A stretch of 64,000 nucleotides of DNA from Linnemannia hyalina (lineage: Eukaryota > Mortierellomycota > Mortierellomycetes > Mortierellales > Mortierellaceae). Position numbers and translations under genes: made by a program. The notes under the pieces are model-generated. The model was not told the DNA's origin. It saw only the letters and a list, made by a program, of their open reading frames with translations, and did no database searches. This document shows positions 35,644 through 47,950 of the stretch, in pieces. The stretch is taken from contig JAHRHY010000012.1 in the NCBI GenBank assembly GCA_019671135.1, positions 496,001-560,000 of the forward strand. Direction: 5' to 3'. The number at the start of each line of letters is the position of its first letter. Position 1 is the stretch's first letter.

Positions 35644-37824
35644 TTTTTTTCTTGTATTAGGCGAGAAAAAAAAAGGGCAACAAGAAAAGGGAGCTGAGGC
35701 ACCTTATTGTACCATGGGTTGCTCCTCAAAATACAAAACAATCTTTGCTCAAACCCTCCGTAAGATAAAAAGACCACACCCATGCTCATGCAGGCAAAGT
35801 ACACACGCAAAGTGAGGGGAGCCGAGACATCCCTCCTTCCTTTTGTCAACCAAGGCGCGAACAAGGAGGCTTGAGATCTTGCCCAAATTGCATGAATCTT
35901 CCTTCCCCTTTGCCGTTAGTTACTTTGGTCGTGGTCCAGTCTTGTTGGTCTGGTCAAATAGATTCCCGTTCCTTCCCCTTCTCCTCGGGGAACTGAACGA
36001 AAACACCGAAGCGAACAGAGCGTTCGCAGGAACAAACAAACAAACATTCGCTTACACTCTGATTCTCCGGACGCACACACGAAGTTAATAGCAAAGAACA
36101 AATGGGCCATGCCTTTTTTTTTTTACTTTTCCTTTCCGGATGTTTGCTTATGCGCGATTCCCTCAGCATTTGCTTCAGGTCAATGCGAGGAGCAAAGCAA
36201 GACGACAAACTCTCACACATGAAAGAGGAAAGGAAAATTAGAGTGAGAGAAAAGCAAAAGGATGTTAATTCCATGACCAAGTACTATTGGAGGACCTCCA
36301 ATATCAATCAATTGGAACTCACGGTTCCCCAGGGCAAGCAAGACAAAAAAGAATTCAACACATTTAATCGTTGATCAGTGTCCAATGAGACGACACAGGG
36401 GTCGATATTTGGTCGTTTTGAACTGACGCCCGTCCTCTCGCAACAGACCAGCCAGGTACAACATGAGGAGAGGGAGCAATAGAAAGGTATGTTTTGTGCA
36501 TACATTTTCAATTGATAACAAAAATTCACACTCAGTCGAGATGGTTCAAGTCCAGGCTTAGGTACGCAAGAAGAAGGAGGAGAGATTGGGCTATTGGAGT
36601 GGGTAGAAAACTAGTTTAGTCGAAATGGAAATGAGAAATGGGCGCATTAAAACAGCAGCCCGTCTTGCCTCTCGCTGTTTTGATTGTCCATCTGTCTTCA
36701 CTATCTCTTTGTTTGTCCCATGGTCCCATAAGCAACATAACAGGGAGAAAACACTAAATAGCACATGATGACAGTGGGGCATCACCCTGCACCCTGTTTT
36801 TTACCAAGAAAATAACAAAAAGTCTCTATCGCCTTGAGCTCATTCTATCGCCTTTTCAAGTATGAATGGCACATATATTTTTCCAGCTCAACCCATGCTA
36901 CTGTACAGTACAGTACATATGGGAAAATGGAGTTAAGGAATACAATCGAGAAAACCCGAAAGCCCAAAGGTCGCTTGTTTCAGAAGAGCAGCAAACGGCA
37001 GAGAGAAGAAAGGCAGAAGAAGCGGCAGGGTGGAAAAAAGTGTCCGGATTCAGAATCGAGATATCCGAAGGTCGGTATTTTTTGGCTTTCTTTTACATGC
37101 GTATGCGCACGCATGTGTATGGAGCAATTTGGGCAGTGACCCTGGGAAAGGTCCAGTTCCCTGCTGGTCATGGTCCAAACCTCAGCCGTCTCTCTTCTCT
37201 TCTATCAATGGAGGGGGGAAGTGATAGAAAGCAAAGAGGAGATTGTGGAGTTACTGAACGTTTTGACTCTAAGGAGCCCTTCGTTCTCTGTTCTCGTTGC
37301 TATTCTTTCGTGCGTTTTCCGTTACTTTTCTCTGAAGGTACAAATGTGGTCGTTTTCCGGGGGAAAAGCAAAAAAGAAGAGCAGAGAAGACCAAAATAAC
37401 AACAATGTCTATGAGAATGACAACATGAATGAACAATAGAAAAGAGCGAAAACGGCCGCATGGTTGTGACATTGCATATTGGCCGCTTCGCTGCTTCTCT
37501 TTGCTACCTTTTCGCTCCAAACATTCAACGCACTTGGACGAGAACCTTAGAAGTTGCAAACACATGAGAATGAGCGAGTGAGAGAGAAAGTGTTCTCTTC
37601 CTCTCCTCGTCCTCCCCTCTGCTGATGTGATGATGGTCATTGCTCTCAATCCCGCGCAACTTTGTTAGACCCGGTTTTTTTTATATTTCTTTTCCTTTTT
37701 TACTTTTTTACTTTTTTTACTTCTCTTCTTTTCTCTTACCCTGTTCCTTCACCCTCCACTCGATACCCCTTCCTCCTTTCCTCTCTCACCAAAAACTCAC
37801 ACTCTCACACATACATATACTGAA

Positions 37825-40315
37825 ATGGATTCCATCAGTAACTTCGTTTCTGATATTGCTCACCGCGTCCAAGACCTCGTCTCCGGCGAGGACCACGAGC
37901 AGCACGTCAAGAACGTCGCTGTCTACGGCAGCAAGGGCGACGAGGACGATGGTCCCAACGCCCTTCTTGAACAGGAGGATGAGGTCGAGGATGCTGCCAT
38001 TGAGGCCACCAGGCAAGAGTACGCCAGCATCAAGCCCTCTGCCCAGTTCAAGGCCGGTCCCGTTCTCCGCTATCAGGATATCAATGTTGAGCAGCGTCGC
38101 TGGGTTGGTTCTGCCTTGATTGTCACCGACCGCCGCGACCCCCCTCGTTTGGTCATCCGTGACCCCACCAAGAGAGAGGTCGGTTACTCCCGTGCCCGTC
38201 TCCTCGACACGTGGGAGGGCAACCATTTCTACCGCTACGACATTCAGTTGACACTTTTGAACCACCGTGTGAAGAACATCACCTACTGGTTCGAGACCGA
38301 GGATGGCCGCCGTACCGATACCCCCCAGACCTGGAACTTCTTCGTTCCTGCCCTGGATGAGGCCCACAACTGGGCCTTCTACTCCTGCAACGGCTTCACC
38401 TCGGATGTCGAGGACCCCGAGACCAACTTCCACGGTGCCAACCCTCTCTGGGACGATCTCCTGTCTGCCCACGACGCCCAGCCCTTCCACACCATGGTCG
38501 GAGGAGGAGACCAGATCTACAACGACGATGTCCTCGCCACCCCTGAGATGATCGAGTGGTTGGCCATGGACGAGGAGGAGAGAATCGCCACCGAGTTTGA
38601 CGCACAAAAGCGCTATGCTGTTGAGAAGTACTACTTTGACCACTACGTCCAGCACTTCACCACCGGCACCTACTCCCAGGCCCTGTCTTTGATTCCCTCC
38701 GTCAACTCCTGGGATGACCACGATATCTTGGACGGATACGGCTCTTACCCTCCCAAGTACCAGCTTTCCGATGTCATGCAGGGTATGTTTCTGTCTCACT
38801 TCTTTCACTGTTGTTATTCCAGTTTGCCGACCCTGTTTTTCGCACGTTTGTTGGTTTTCTCTTTACCTTTTCCTTCTTTACTTCCCCCCTGGATTTCAAA
38901 TTTTGCTCTTTTTATCACTGGGAGGACTCTGTCCCGCTCTCGGCCAATTCTGTTTTTATTCTTCAGTGTTGTTGTTGTTGTTGTTGTTGTTTTTACCGAG
39001 ACCGAGCCCACGACATATTCAGCAAAGAGTTGCCGAGATCCAGTTGTGCTTGCGTCAATCTCTTTTTAGCTTGCTGCACAGACGACAAAGATACGCTCAT
39101 CATCACATACAACTAAGTCAACTCACGACCCTCCTTCTGTCATTCTTAACGCATATTAGGTATCGGTGCTGCCGCCTCCCGTTTCTACCTCCTCTTCCAG
39201 CAGCACGCCAACCGTAAGACCACTCGCCAGGCTGGCCTCACGACCTCTTCTTCTGGCAAGGGCTGGAACTGCATTACTCACTTCGGTAAGCGCACCCTGG
39301 TCGTCCTCCCCGATACCCGCTCTGAGCGCTCCAAGGAGACGATTCTCTCGGAAGAGACCTACAGGCTCTTGGACGAGCAGATCCGCTCCAACCTCTTGCC
39401 CACCACCAAGCACTTGGTCATTGTCTTGGGTACCCCTCTCGTCTACCCAGCTCTGACCTTGTTCGAAGATACCCTTGAAAAAATGGGTGACACCCTCTCC
39501 CGCCAGGGTGTCGTCGGCAAGATTTTTGGAAAGTGCAAGGCCTTTGAAAACGTCTTGGGACAGTTCGGACCTGAGTTGCTGGATGACTTGGTAAGTTCTA
39601 GGCTCTCTTTTGTACTCTATTCTATGTTTATCTCCGGACAACCTGTTTAATTGACTAATGGCGCCATCTCGCTTCGTTTATACGCTTAGGTCGACTCGTG
39701 GGCTTGCAACATTCACACCGAGGAAAAGAGAAAATTTGTCGAGCTCTTGCAGTCGATCTCTACCCAGCGTGGTGTCCGTACCACCTTCGTCGGTGGTGAT
39801 GTCCATGTTGGAGGTGCCGGTCGCCTCTTTGCCACCAATTCCACCGACCGTCTCCGCGATCCCTTGCACATGACCCAGATTGTCTCCTCTGCCATCGTCA
39901 AGTACGTTTATCATTCATCCTTCTCATGTTCAACAACCTCCTCTGCTCCTTCCTACCACGTCTTTACATCACCTCAGCACAAGGACCATTACTTACCATC
40001 GCACCCTTATCCTACTTTCACTGCAATAGCGGACCCCCACCCGGCGCTGTCATCAAGGCCCTCCACAAGTCGGCCAAGACTTACCCCTTGAACGACCACA
40101 CTTCCGAGGAGATGATCGATATCTTCCACCAGGACGTCAACGGCGAGGATTTGGAACACAAAATGTTGCTCAACCGTCGCAACTGGTGTGAGGTCCGGGA
40201 ACTCTCTGGTCTTGAACTCGAGTTCACCATCCGTGTCGAGAACGAGGATCATGTCGGTACCCGCAAGTACCCCATCCTTGTTGATCGCTTGGAGGTCCCT
40301 GCTCGCGAGTACTAA
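37825..40315 (+). CDS. PhoD-like metallophosphatase domain protein
   Basis: Four exons, 37825-38782, 39160-39590, 39690-39901 and 40030-40315, join in frame to 628 residues. This is the fungal cytosolic type of PhoD-like protein: there is no signal peptide, and the substrate is not known to me. Metal-site motifs of the family are present: GGGDQIYNDDV in exon 1, NSWDDHDILDGYGSYP just before the first intron, and VGGDVHVGGAG in exon 3. The segment after the last intron (NGPPPGAVIKALHK...) and the C-terminal beta-rich part (LELEFTIRVENEDH) complete the domain. Exon 1 is rich in C-ending codons, which suggests strong expression. Intron 1 (377 nt) carries a (GTT)n repeat. The start ATG lies right after a CT-rich leader ending in CACACATACATATACTGAA. 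Confidence 0.9.
38968..38990. repeat. (GTT)n microsatellite in intron
   Basis: About eight GTT units inside intron 1 of the PhoD-like gene. Confidence 0.85.
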
Positions 40316-40644
40316 AGCGACTATGCGTGCGTGCGTGTGCTTTGTTCTAGCACACTTGTTGATAGTATGAAGAAAAAAATATGTATTTAGCCAACCTTCA
40401 CTACCCATTTGTTCATTTCAGCAAACAATAACCCCCCATGGTGGACCTTTTCTACCCTTTTGTCAAATTAAAACACAAAAAAAACGTACTCGCTGCCACT
40501 CTTGACGACACGACACCATAGACATCATGAACTGTAGGAGGCTTACGAAAATCATGTCATTATTTGTTAGATATTTATTTTTTTCCAAACAAAAAACTTG
40601 GCTAGTGACAGCACAGGTTTTTTAACTACTGTGTGTAGCAAAAC
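40316..40644. other. convergent 3' intergenic region
   Basis: 329 bp between the stop codons of the PhoD-like gene (+) and the large low-complexity gene (-); AT-rich, with no gene seen. Confidence 0.5.
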
Positions 40645-43600
40645 TCACGACCGATGGGAATACATGGACGTCCGCTGGTACCGCTGCTGAGGCATCTGCA
40701 TCTGCTGAGACTGCATCCCTTGAGGCTGATACGACTGCCGAGAAGCAGCAGCAGCCGCGGACATCATCCCACCCGCCCTTCCCAGGGACGTCGTCCCTCC
40801 TCCTCCACCCATACCAATCCCAAGGCCGTGGTGTCCACCAGCGCCACCGGCAGCGGACACGTTCATGGACGCGGCTCTTCGCAACTGTGATGCCGAAGAG
40901 GGGATAGAACCAGAGCCACCGGCAGAGAGTCCGTGTAGGGAGCTTGTGCTTCCGCTTCGGAGGGAGGCGATACTGCTCCTGCTGCTCACGTGGCCTCCTC
41001 CACCACCACCACCGATACCGGACGCCATACCGCCGGCACTGAGGGACGATTGGCGGAGTGGGACTTCTGGACGGTAGGTGTAAGAGTCTTGCTGTTGTTG
41101 GTATTGGTAGTGGTTTCCTCCAGCCGAGGGAATGGAGGATCGGAGAGGAGGTGGGGGGTTGGGGTTGAAGACGCGGGCATATTCAGAGTTGGATGATGCG
41201 CGGACGTTGCCGCCCAAGGAATCTGATACTGAGCGACGAGAGGAATGAGGGAGTCCACTGCCTCCTGCGCCGTTGTTCATCATAGAAGACATGGGTCTTC
41301 TGCCACCAGCCACAGATGGCAAGTTCCCGTCAGAGTACAGTGAGGGAACTCCACCGGTAGCACCACGTCCTCCCGCTGATGGTGATGGTTGTGAAGCATA
41401 AGTGTTGGAACGTTGTAATGATCCTGAAGATCCTGATCGACCATGAAGACCCATGCCGATACCGCCAACATTGCTGCCAAAACCATCATTGCCGACGTTG
41501 GGGGTGTTCGAGAGACGACGTGAGGGGAGGGTGCTGGCACCACTCAGACCCTGCGACAAGGATCGTCTAGGGTTCGCCAACTGGGAGCTGCTAGGAGTGC
41601 GAGCAGACATAGTTGGGAGTCCAGTGAGAGGGGGTGAAATCCGGGGGGCAGACATGAGGCTGTATCCGTCTTTGCTCTGGCGGCGGTAATGCTCTGAGGT
41701 GCGGGGAGGGAGTGTTGAGGTCAAGGACGGCAGGGCGGACGACAGCATGGGAGGAGAGTACCGACTCTGTTGGTGATGCTGGATAGAACTTGCCTTGGGC
41801 GTGGTGGCCGTTGCAGAGAGGTAGTCCCGAGGCGAGGATGGTGGTGAAGCCAGCATCGAGGAGCGGAAATAGTCATCGCGCTGATCGCGATGATGCCGAG
41901 GCGACAGTTGAGCCTGGTGCCTGGACTGTCCTTGCTGAGGAGGGAGACGATGGTGGTCGTCGATGAATCCACCCTGGTTGTCGGGGTAATTGCTACCATA
42001 CCCGCTTCCATGACCATAGACCTCTTCCAGTGCCTGTTGCTGGACCCTCAGACGCTGGAGATGTTTCTGGTCACGTTGCTCTCGCTGATCGCGCTGCTGT
42101 TGCTGTTGTTGATCCAAGGGTGACAGCGGTGCTGGAGGTAATGTGCGTGAGGATTTCATGGGCGTGGAGGGGATGCGTCGAGGTTGTTGATGATCCTCCT
42201 CGTTGTTGTCGAACCATTCAGGTTGTTCCATATCCTGCTGCTGCTGCTTCTGCTGCTGCTGCTGGCGAAGGTAGCTGGAACGCGCGGGCGGCTGCTGCTG
42301 TTGCATCTGGAACTCCTTCTCAGCGCGGTAATAATCATCGTACTGCTCGGTGGGTGACGAAAGAGCACTTCCGCCGCTTCCACCACCATTGTAATCATCC
42401 TGCTGAGTTGCGAACCCGGGTCGACGCAATCCTGCAGTGGTAGGAGGCGAAGAACGCGTTCCACTCCTCGAAAGGGTTGTTGTTGCCGGCTGAGACAGCT
42501 TAGGCATGTACTGGGCCTGAGTAGGGGTCGAGGGAGAAGCCGCCGCCGCATCGTCCAACTGTTGCCTTGCAAAAGCAGCGGTCGTTCCTGTAAGACTCAA
42601 TCGGTGAGGCGTGTTGGCCAAGCGGCTTCCTGCTCCTCCTGCTGCCATCGCCGCTGCAGCTCCTGCAGCTGTCCGCCCACTCAAAGACCCATAAGGGTTA
42701 GTGGCGGTCGGAGTTGTAGGGCTAATCTGAGCAAGAGATCCCGCGCCCCCACTTCCAGAGCGTCCAAACCGCGCACCAGCAGCACGTCCTAACGAAAGCG
42801 CGGCCGGGATCCTATTATTGGCAGAAGACACTGGCGAACCAGTCGCCAACGCTGCTGCTGAGGGAGATGTTGGTGCTGGTGGGGCGACATCGTTTGGGAA
42901 GTTCTCTGCATGTCGCTCTTCCTCTGATAACCGACGGGTTCGCTCGACACGCTCGACTTTTGCAGTTTCTTCGTGGTGGAAGGCGTGGTTGTTGACGGAG
43001 GTCAGGGATTCGGGGAGAATGTTCATTGATTGGGGGCGTGAACCACGACGAGCCAACTCTTCATCCTCCTGCTGCTGCTGCTGCTGGTCTTCGCCTTGGT
43101 CCGCGAAGTTTTCCATGGGGTGGTGATGCGGTTGTTGTTGTCCTTGATCGGCCAGGTTGAAGTCAGTTCCTTGTCCGTTCTCGTTCACGAACATATCTAC
43201 ATGAAGTTGTTGAACGACCAAAAAAAATTAAGTTAGAAGTGCTGTATATTGCGAATGAGTAAACGAGACACATTTTTCCAGATATAATTGTTACCTTGGT
43301 GCAAGGATCGGCGTTTCCGAGCAACAGGTCCACGGAGACCACCCATCATCGTCGACCCAGCCTTGCCAATCGTCCCCTGCTGCTGCTGTTCATTGGCTCC
43401 AGTATCCTCATCCGACTTGGGATCCTCAGGCCCCGTACCCATTGGTCGGACAGCCTGCTGCAAGGTCGAGCGCCTCTCCAGAGTCCCACGAGGAGTTGAT
43501 GGCGTCTTCACTTCCTCCGTCGCAGCACGCTCGGCTGGTGAGATGGTCGGATCAAACGCCAAGTGGGGATTCAGAATAGTCGGTCGCCGCTTCGAACGCA

Positions 43601-46309
43601 CACGCTGTTCGCTCATGGTGGGCGAAAGCTGTTGTTGTTGCGGGGAGCCTGGTTCCTTGTCCTGAGGTTGAAATGGTGGGTAGGTCAATTTGGAAGTGTA
43701 GGTTGCGGTGGTTGGGGTTCTGGGATCAGCGAGGGGCATCTTGGATCGGATACCTGCTGTTGGAGGAGACGTTGAGATGGAGGAGAGTGGAGAGGAATGG
43801 GCAGAGTTGGGGATCGAGTGAGTGTTGGTGGGTGATGATGAGAACGAGTCGCGGTTGGTGTTTCCATTGAGGCGGTTTGACAATCCTGAAGCTGCCGACT
43901 TGAAAGCTGTACCATTGGTTCCATTCGCGGTAGTGATCGGTTTTAAGGGAGGAAGAGAGGTGGGTGTGCCTGGGGGCATGGTCGCCTTGGCAAGATCCTT
44001 ATAATCCGCCAGATTAAAACTCGGCAAATTCTTGGACCGGATCTTGGGCTCGTTCCAAAGGATAGGAAGAGGCTGCGGTGCAAACTTGTGTGGGGTCTTG
44101 ATCGGATCAGCGACCTTGAGCGAATCAAAGAAACTCTTGAGCGCCCGCTGATACGTCTCCCCAGTCCCACTCCGCTCCGACCCATCATATCGACTCTCGT
44201 GCTTTCGCTGTCCTAGATGGATACTCTCGTCGTGGTTCAGTTCTGGGGCCGGGATGCTGTGAAGCCCATCCAAAATATTGTTAGGATTCCTCCTGATGAT
44301 GTTGCTCTGGGTATTGTTGTTGAAGGCTGATGATGAATCCATAGGTGAGAATGAAGAAGCTGAAGGAAGAGCGTTGAGCGAAGCCATGAATTCGCGGTCA
44401 AAGATCTCGTTTTCCAAATGTCCCCCGGCATTGTTGAAGTGCGAGTGGGTGTTGAGGGTGTGGTGTTCGAAGGGTAGCCGAGAATGGTCCCTGGTCTCGT
44501 CCATGCCAATCTGCTCCTTGAAGAGATCGCAGCTCAGTTCTGATGCTATGTTTTGTTTGACACAGAGAAAAGTGGCGTGAGTAAAAAAATACTATGAAAT
44601 CTGGTTTTTGGGGAAGGGGGACCGGAATGGAAGGGAAGGATGGAGCCAGAACCAAGGGGGTGTGGTTTGTGTACAACAGAAGCTAGGACCGATTGGTTCA
44701 ACAAAGGCGAACGTGAGGTGTATACACCAACTTTGTTGGGTAAAATGGAAAAAAGGACGGAGTGGCCATGGTTCATGGGGGAGGAAAGAAAAGGAGGCAA
44801 ACAGGCATTGGCCCCCTTTTGCCATTCCACATTGGTCCGGTGTCCCATGCATACTGCATACTGCATCATCGTGTTGCACTTCTCCACAAAATACGTACAC
44901 GCATACCACACAACTCACACCGTGCAGACGCTGCACGACCCAATGTGTAAAGAAAGGGGCTCATATATAGAAAAGAAAGCCAGCTTGGACTGGTATTGGT
45001 GCCATTCCAACTTTCCTTCGATGATACCATTGGGATAACAGGCGCATCATGAAAAAGGGGACGAGGAGTGTAAGATGGACGGGAGAGTCTTGGAAAAGAG
45101 GGAAAGATAGAACAGAAGTAGATCATCCCAGGCAGAGGGAGATCACTTCTGAAAAGAAAGTAATTCATGCTGTTCCTCCCACTTTCCTCTTTACCTGGCA
45201 CCCATTAACAACACCGATGCGCCCCTGTATGATATATACTCCTGCCGCATGTGGCCCTGATGCGATCTAGGGAAGAGGGTCTGTGTGTCGAGGGGAAAAG
45301 AACATGAAGAGGCCAGGGGAAGTGGCGTCGGATCATTGGGCAACGAGACGATAGAAAAACATCTCGACGTCCTCTTGTCATATTTTCTTCGGCTGCATGG
45401 TCGGGGTAAGTGGGCGTATGTCATGCTGCATCATCCATTGTCAGGGTTGCAAAGACGTTTCGGTCACTCTCTGTCGTCCAAACCCTTTCCTCTTTCACTC
45501 CATTCGTCCCTCCATGTCGTCTCCCCTTTTTTCTTTCCCTCCAGATGGTCGTTCGCAGTCCACACCCCCACCCCCCTCTCCTATCTCTCGTCCCTTCTTC
45601 CTATCCCTTGTAGACGTGACAAGTTAGCCTAGTTCAAACTCGAAAGAGTAGAATACAAAGCAAAAAAAAACTTACCATCATTGAGTTCGTCAAAGAGGGA
45701 GATACTATCGCCACGACTAGCACTTCCAGCTCCAATATCTTGAAGAAACTGCAAATGTTGTTCGTCGCGACGCTCCTGATCATTATAGTGGAGCATGGTC
45801 CCTTGGTCCTTGGTGTCGTCCATCCATGCAAGATGGCCACTACTCTCGTCGCCATGGAAATCATGCCCACCATCGTCTTCGTCGTCTTGACTGCCACCTA
45901 GATATCCATCATCGCCCCTCAGTGGTGATCCTTGATACTGCTGGGATAGTGGATGGGGTTGAAGGTGGTGACGCCCTTGGTGTAAAGAAGGCATAGGTAC
46001 ACGAAGATGGAGGGACTGTTGTTGTTGCTGCGGGTGACCGTAGTTGACACTGCTGTTGACGCTGCTGCTGAGGGAAGAAGAGTTGAAGACTCGACTAGAG
46101 TTGGGCAAAGTCAATTGTCCGTCGTCCCAGAGAGCCTGCTGTGCGAGAGGAATTCCAGATATAGAGTCCGAGTAGCTGTTACTCATGTCGAAGGAGAAGG
46201 ACGATTGTTCAGGGAACATGTCGGTGATATTCATGGCCTCAAAGTCGACGACATCCGGCGTATAGTTGAAGGAGGACGAGAGTGTGTAGTTCATAATGGG
46301 CTGATCCAT
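40645..46309 (-). CDS. 1478-residue low-complexity protein of unknown function
   Basis: Three exons, 46309-45676, 44545-43295 and 43196-40645, join in matching phases (G|CA and G|AT) to 1478 residues. I do not recognise a domain. Exon 1 is acidic and Gln/His/Ser-rich. Exon 2 has the only ordered-looking block, ALKSFFDSLKVADPIKTP...LPSFNLADYKDLAKATMPPG, which is the best region for a homology search. Exon 3 is Gln-, Gly-, Ser- and Arg-rich, with poly-Gln runs coded by CAG and many RS/SR and SxxS patches (RSSIASLRSGSTSSLHG), suggesting a heavily phosphorylated scaffold or cytoskeleton-binding protein. Intron 1 is 1130 nt, unusually long here, so exon 1 could belong to a separate gene. An AG just before the start codon hints at a 5'-UTR intron. 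Confidence 0.65.
42238..42267. repeat. CTG/CAG repeat encoding poly-Gln
   Basis: Interrupted CTG units on the + strand encode a Gln run in exon 3 of the large minus-strand gene; a second, purer run lies at 43070-43086. Confidence 0.75.
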
Positions 46310-47267
46310 GCGGCGGTGATAGACCTGTGAGAGCGTTGGTGTGAGATATACAAAGATGGTCCGAGTCTGTGGGAGGGAACTGTGGAGTGGATGGAGCGAG
46401 AGAGCGAGAAAAGAGAGGAGGAGGAGGGAGAGGGTGAGAAAAGAGAGGAGGAGGGAGAGGATGAGAAAAAGGACGAGATAATGGCAAGTAAGGTCAGGAT
46501 TAGCGTTGGGTAGGCAATAAGGAGGAGGAGGTGGATGAAACATAGAAGGAAAAAATGGGACGCGGTCAATCAGTGGACAGGGAATCAAGGCATCGGTGTG
46601 ATAAAAAAGACATGGGTGGTTGAAGACAAATAAGAATATATCACAGATCGAAGGAGTAAGACCTCGCCAATGATATCCCTGCCCTGGAACAGGACGTCTG
46701 GAGAACCAGGCTGGGTTGGTCGGGTTGGTTGCTGAGCAAAGGGATCTCTCTCCAGGGGAATGAAAGAGACTTACATTCAGACGAAAAAGAATTGAATGGG
46801 CTCGGTGCGTCGCTGTGGGATCGAGTCGTCAGGATCAATAGAAAAACAAGGCGTGGCGAAGAGTGAGGGAAGGAGCGTGGCGGTGCAATCAGCACAAGAA
46901 GGTGTCAGAACAAAAAAAGGTGGGCCAAGTGAGCGAGAGCAGCAGTCTAAGGGAAGGAAACCAAAGGGGAGGTCATTCGACTGTGAACAAGGACAGAAAA
47001 GAGAGATGCTCCGAAATATGTGCCAATGTGTGCAATAGGAAAGGGGAGAGTGACGATAGATGAGCGGTCGATCTGGGAAGGGGTGAGGGGAATTACATAC
47101 ACGTCGTAAGTTGTTGGCCAAGGGAGAGGAGAGCGGGAGAGAGGGAGTGAGGAGAGTGACTTGGTAAGAGAGAGGGCGAAAGAGTGGAGCAAGTATGCGA
47201 GTGAGAGAGTGGAGTGGAGTGGGGTGGGGGAAAGGAAAGGCAGAAAAATAGGAGTAAGTTGGCCTTT

Positions 47268-47285
47268 GTTGTTGTTGTTGTTGTT
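47268..47285. repeat. (GTT)6 microsatellite
   Basis: Six GTT units in the upstream region of the large low-complexity gene. Confidence 0.85.
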
Positions 47286-47917
47286 AGAATATGTCTGTGG
47301 TTTGGGTCCTGATCGAGAACGAGTGGGATGGTCAGATGGGTTCGATTGAGAAGTGGATGGAAGAAAAAAAAAGGGACAGACAAAGAGAAAAGAAAAGAGA
47401 AGGCATGCGGTGGACGAACAACGAGAAAAAACTTCGCTGTTGTTTTGTTGTCTGTCCTCGGCCTCTCTGTCTGCGTCTGTCAGAGTGGAGGTACCAAGTT
47501 GTGAACCATGACCTGCGAGAAGAAGTTAAAAAAATCCAACAACAAGGAGACCCGGGCCAATTGCTCACATACCCACACACTCTCTCTCTGGGTGGAGCGT
47601 ATTCCACAGTGTGTTTGTGTCTGAGTATATGTAGTGCCCTGCTTCGGTCCCTTCTTTTTTTTTTTCCTCCTTGCTTTTGCCGCTCATTCTCAGTCAATGG
47701 CAAAAAAAAATACGCAATATATGTCCAGGTTCAGCATCTGTTCGTAGACTGAATAAGTCATTCCCTTGCTCATAATAGTTTTTTATTTTAAAAGGATGCC
47801 CCGGCCACAACCGCACCCCACAAAAAATACAATGGTGCTCTCAAGGGGGAGGTACATGGCTTGTCGTCGAAGAGTCAACGGACGAAAAAGTACCACTACT
47901 TCTCCGTGTTTGCCACC

Positions 47918-47950
47918 TTCTCTCTCTCTCTCTCCTTCTCTCTCTCTCTC
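47918..47950. repeat. (CT)n microsatellite
   Basis: CT dinucleotide run with one CTT interruption. Confidence 0.8.

Larger units (their letters stand above)
34561..37824. other. gene-poor region with relics
   Basis: 3.3 kb between the decayed Stealth gene and the PhoD-like gene. It holds an inverted repeat at 34891-34926, a coding-like minus-strand relic at about 34950-35643, a short TGTACAGTACAGTACA palindrome near 36900, and from about 37680 a CT-rich tract leading into the PhoD-like start codon. No intact gene is supported. Confidence 0.45.

Noticed and set aside
36866..37439. 177-codon + strand frame before the PhoD-like gene
   Set aside because: Mixed, charged, low-complexity peptide without domain, with no codon bias like the neighbouring genes, and a better long frame on the other strand is also absent.
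37786..38808. 340-codon minus-strand frame opposite the PhoD-like exon 1
   Set aside because: Mirror-type shadow caused by GC3-rich codons in the opposite exon; its sequence is Val/Gly/Leu-rich without any recognisable motif.
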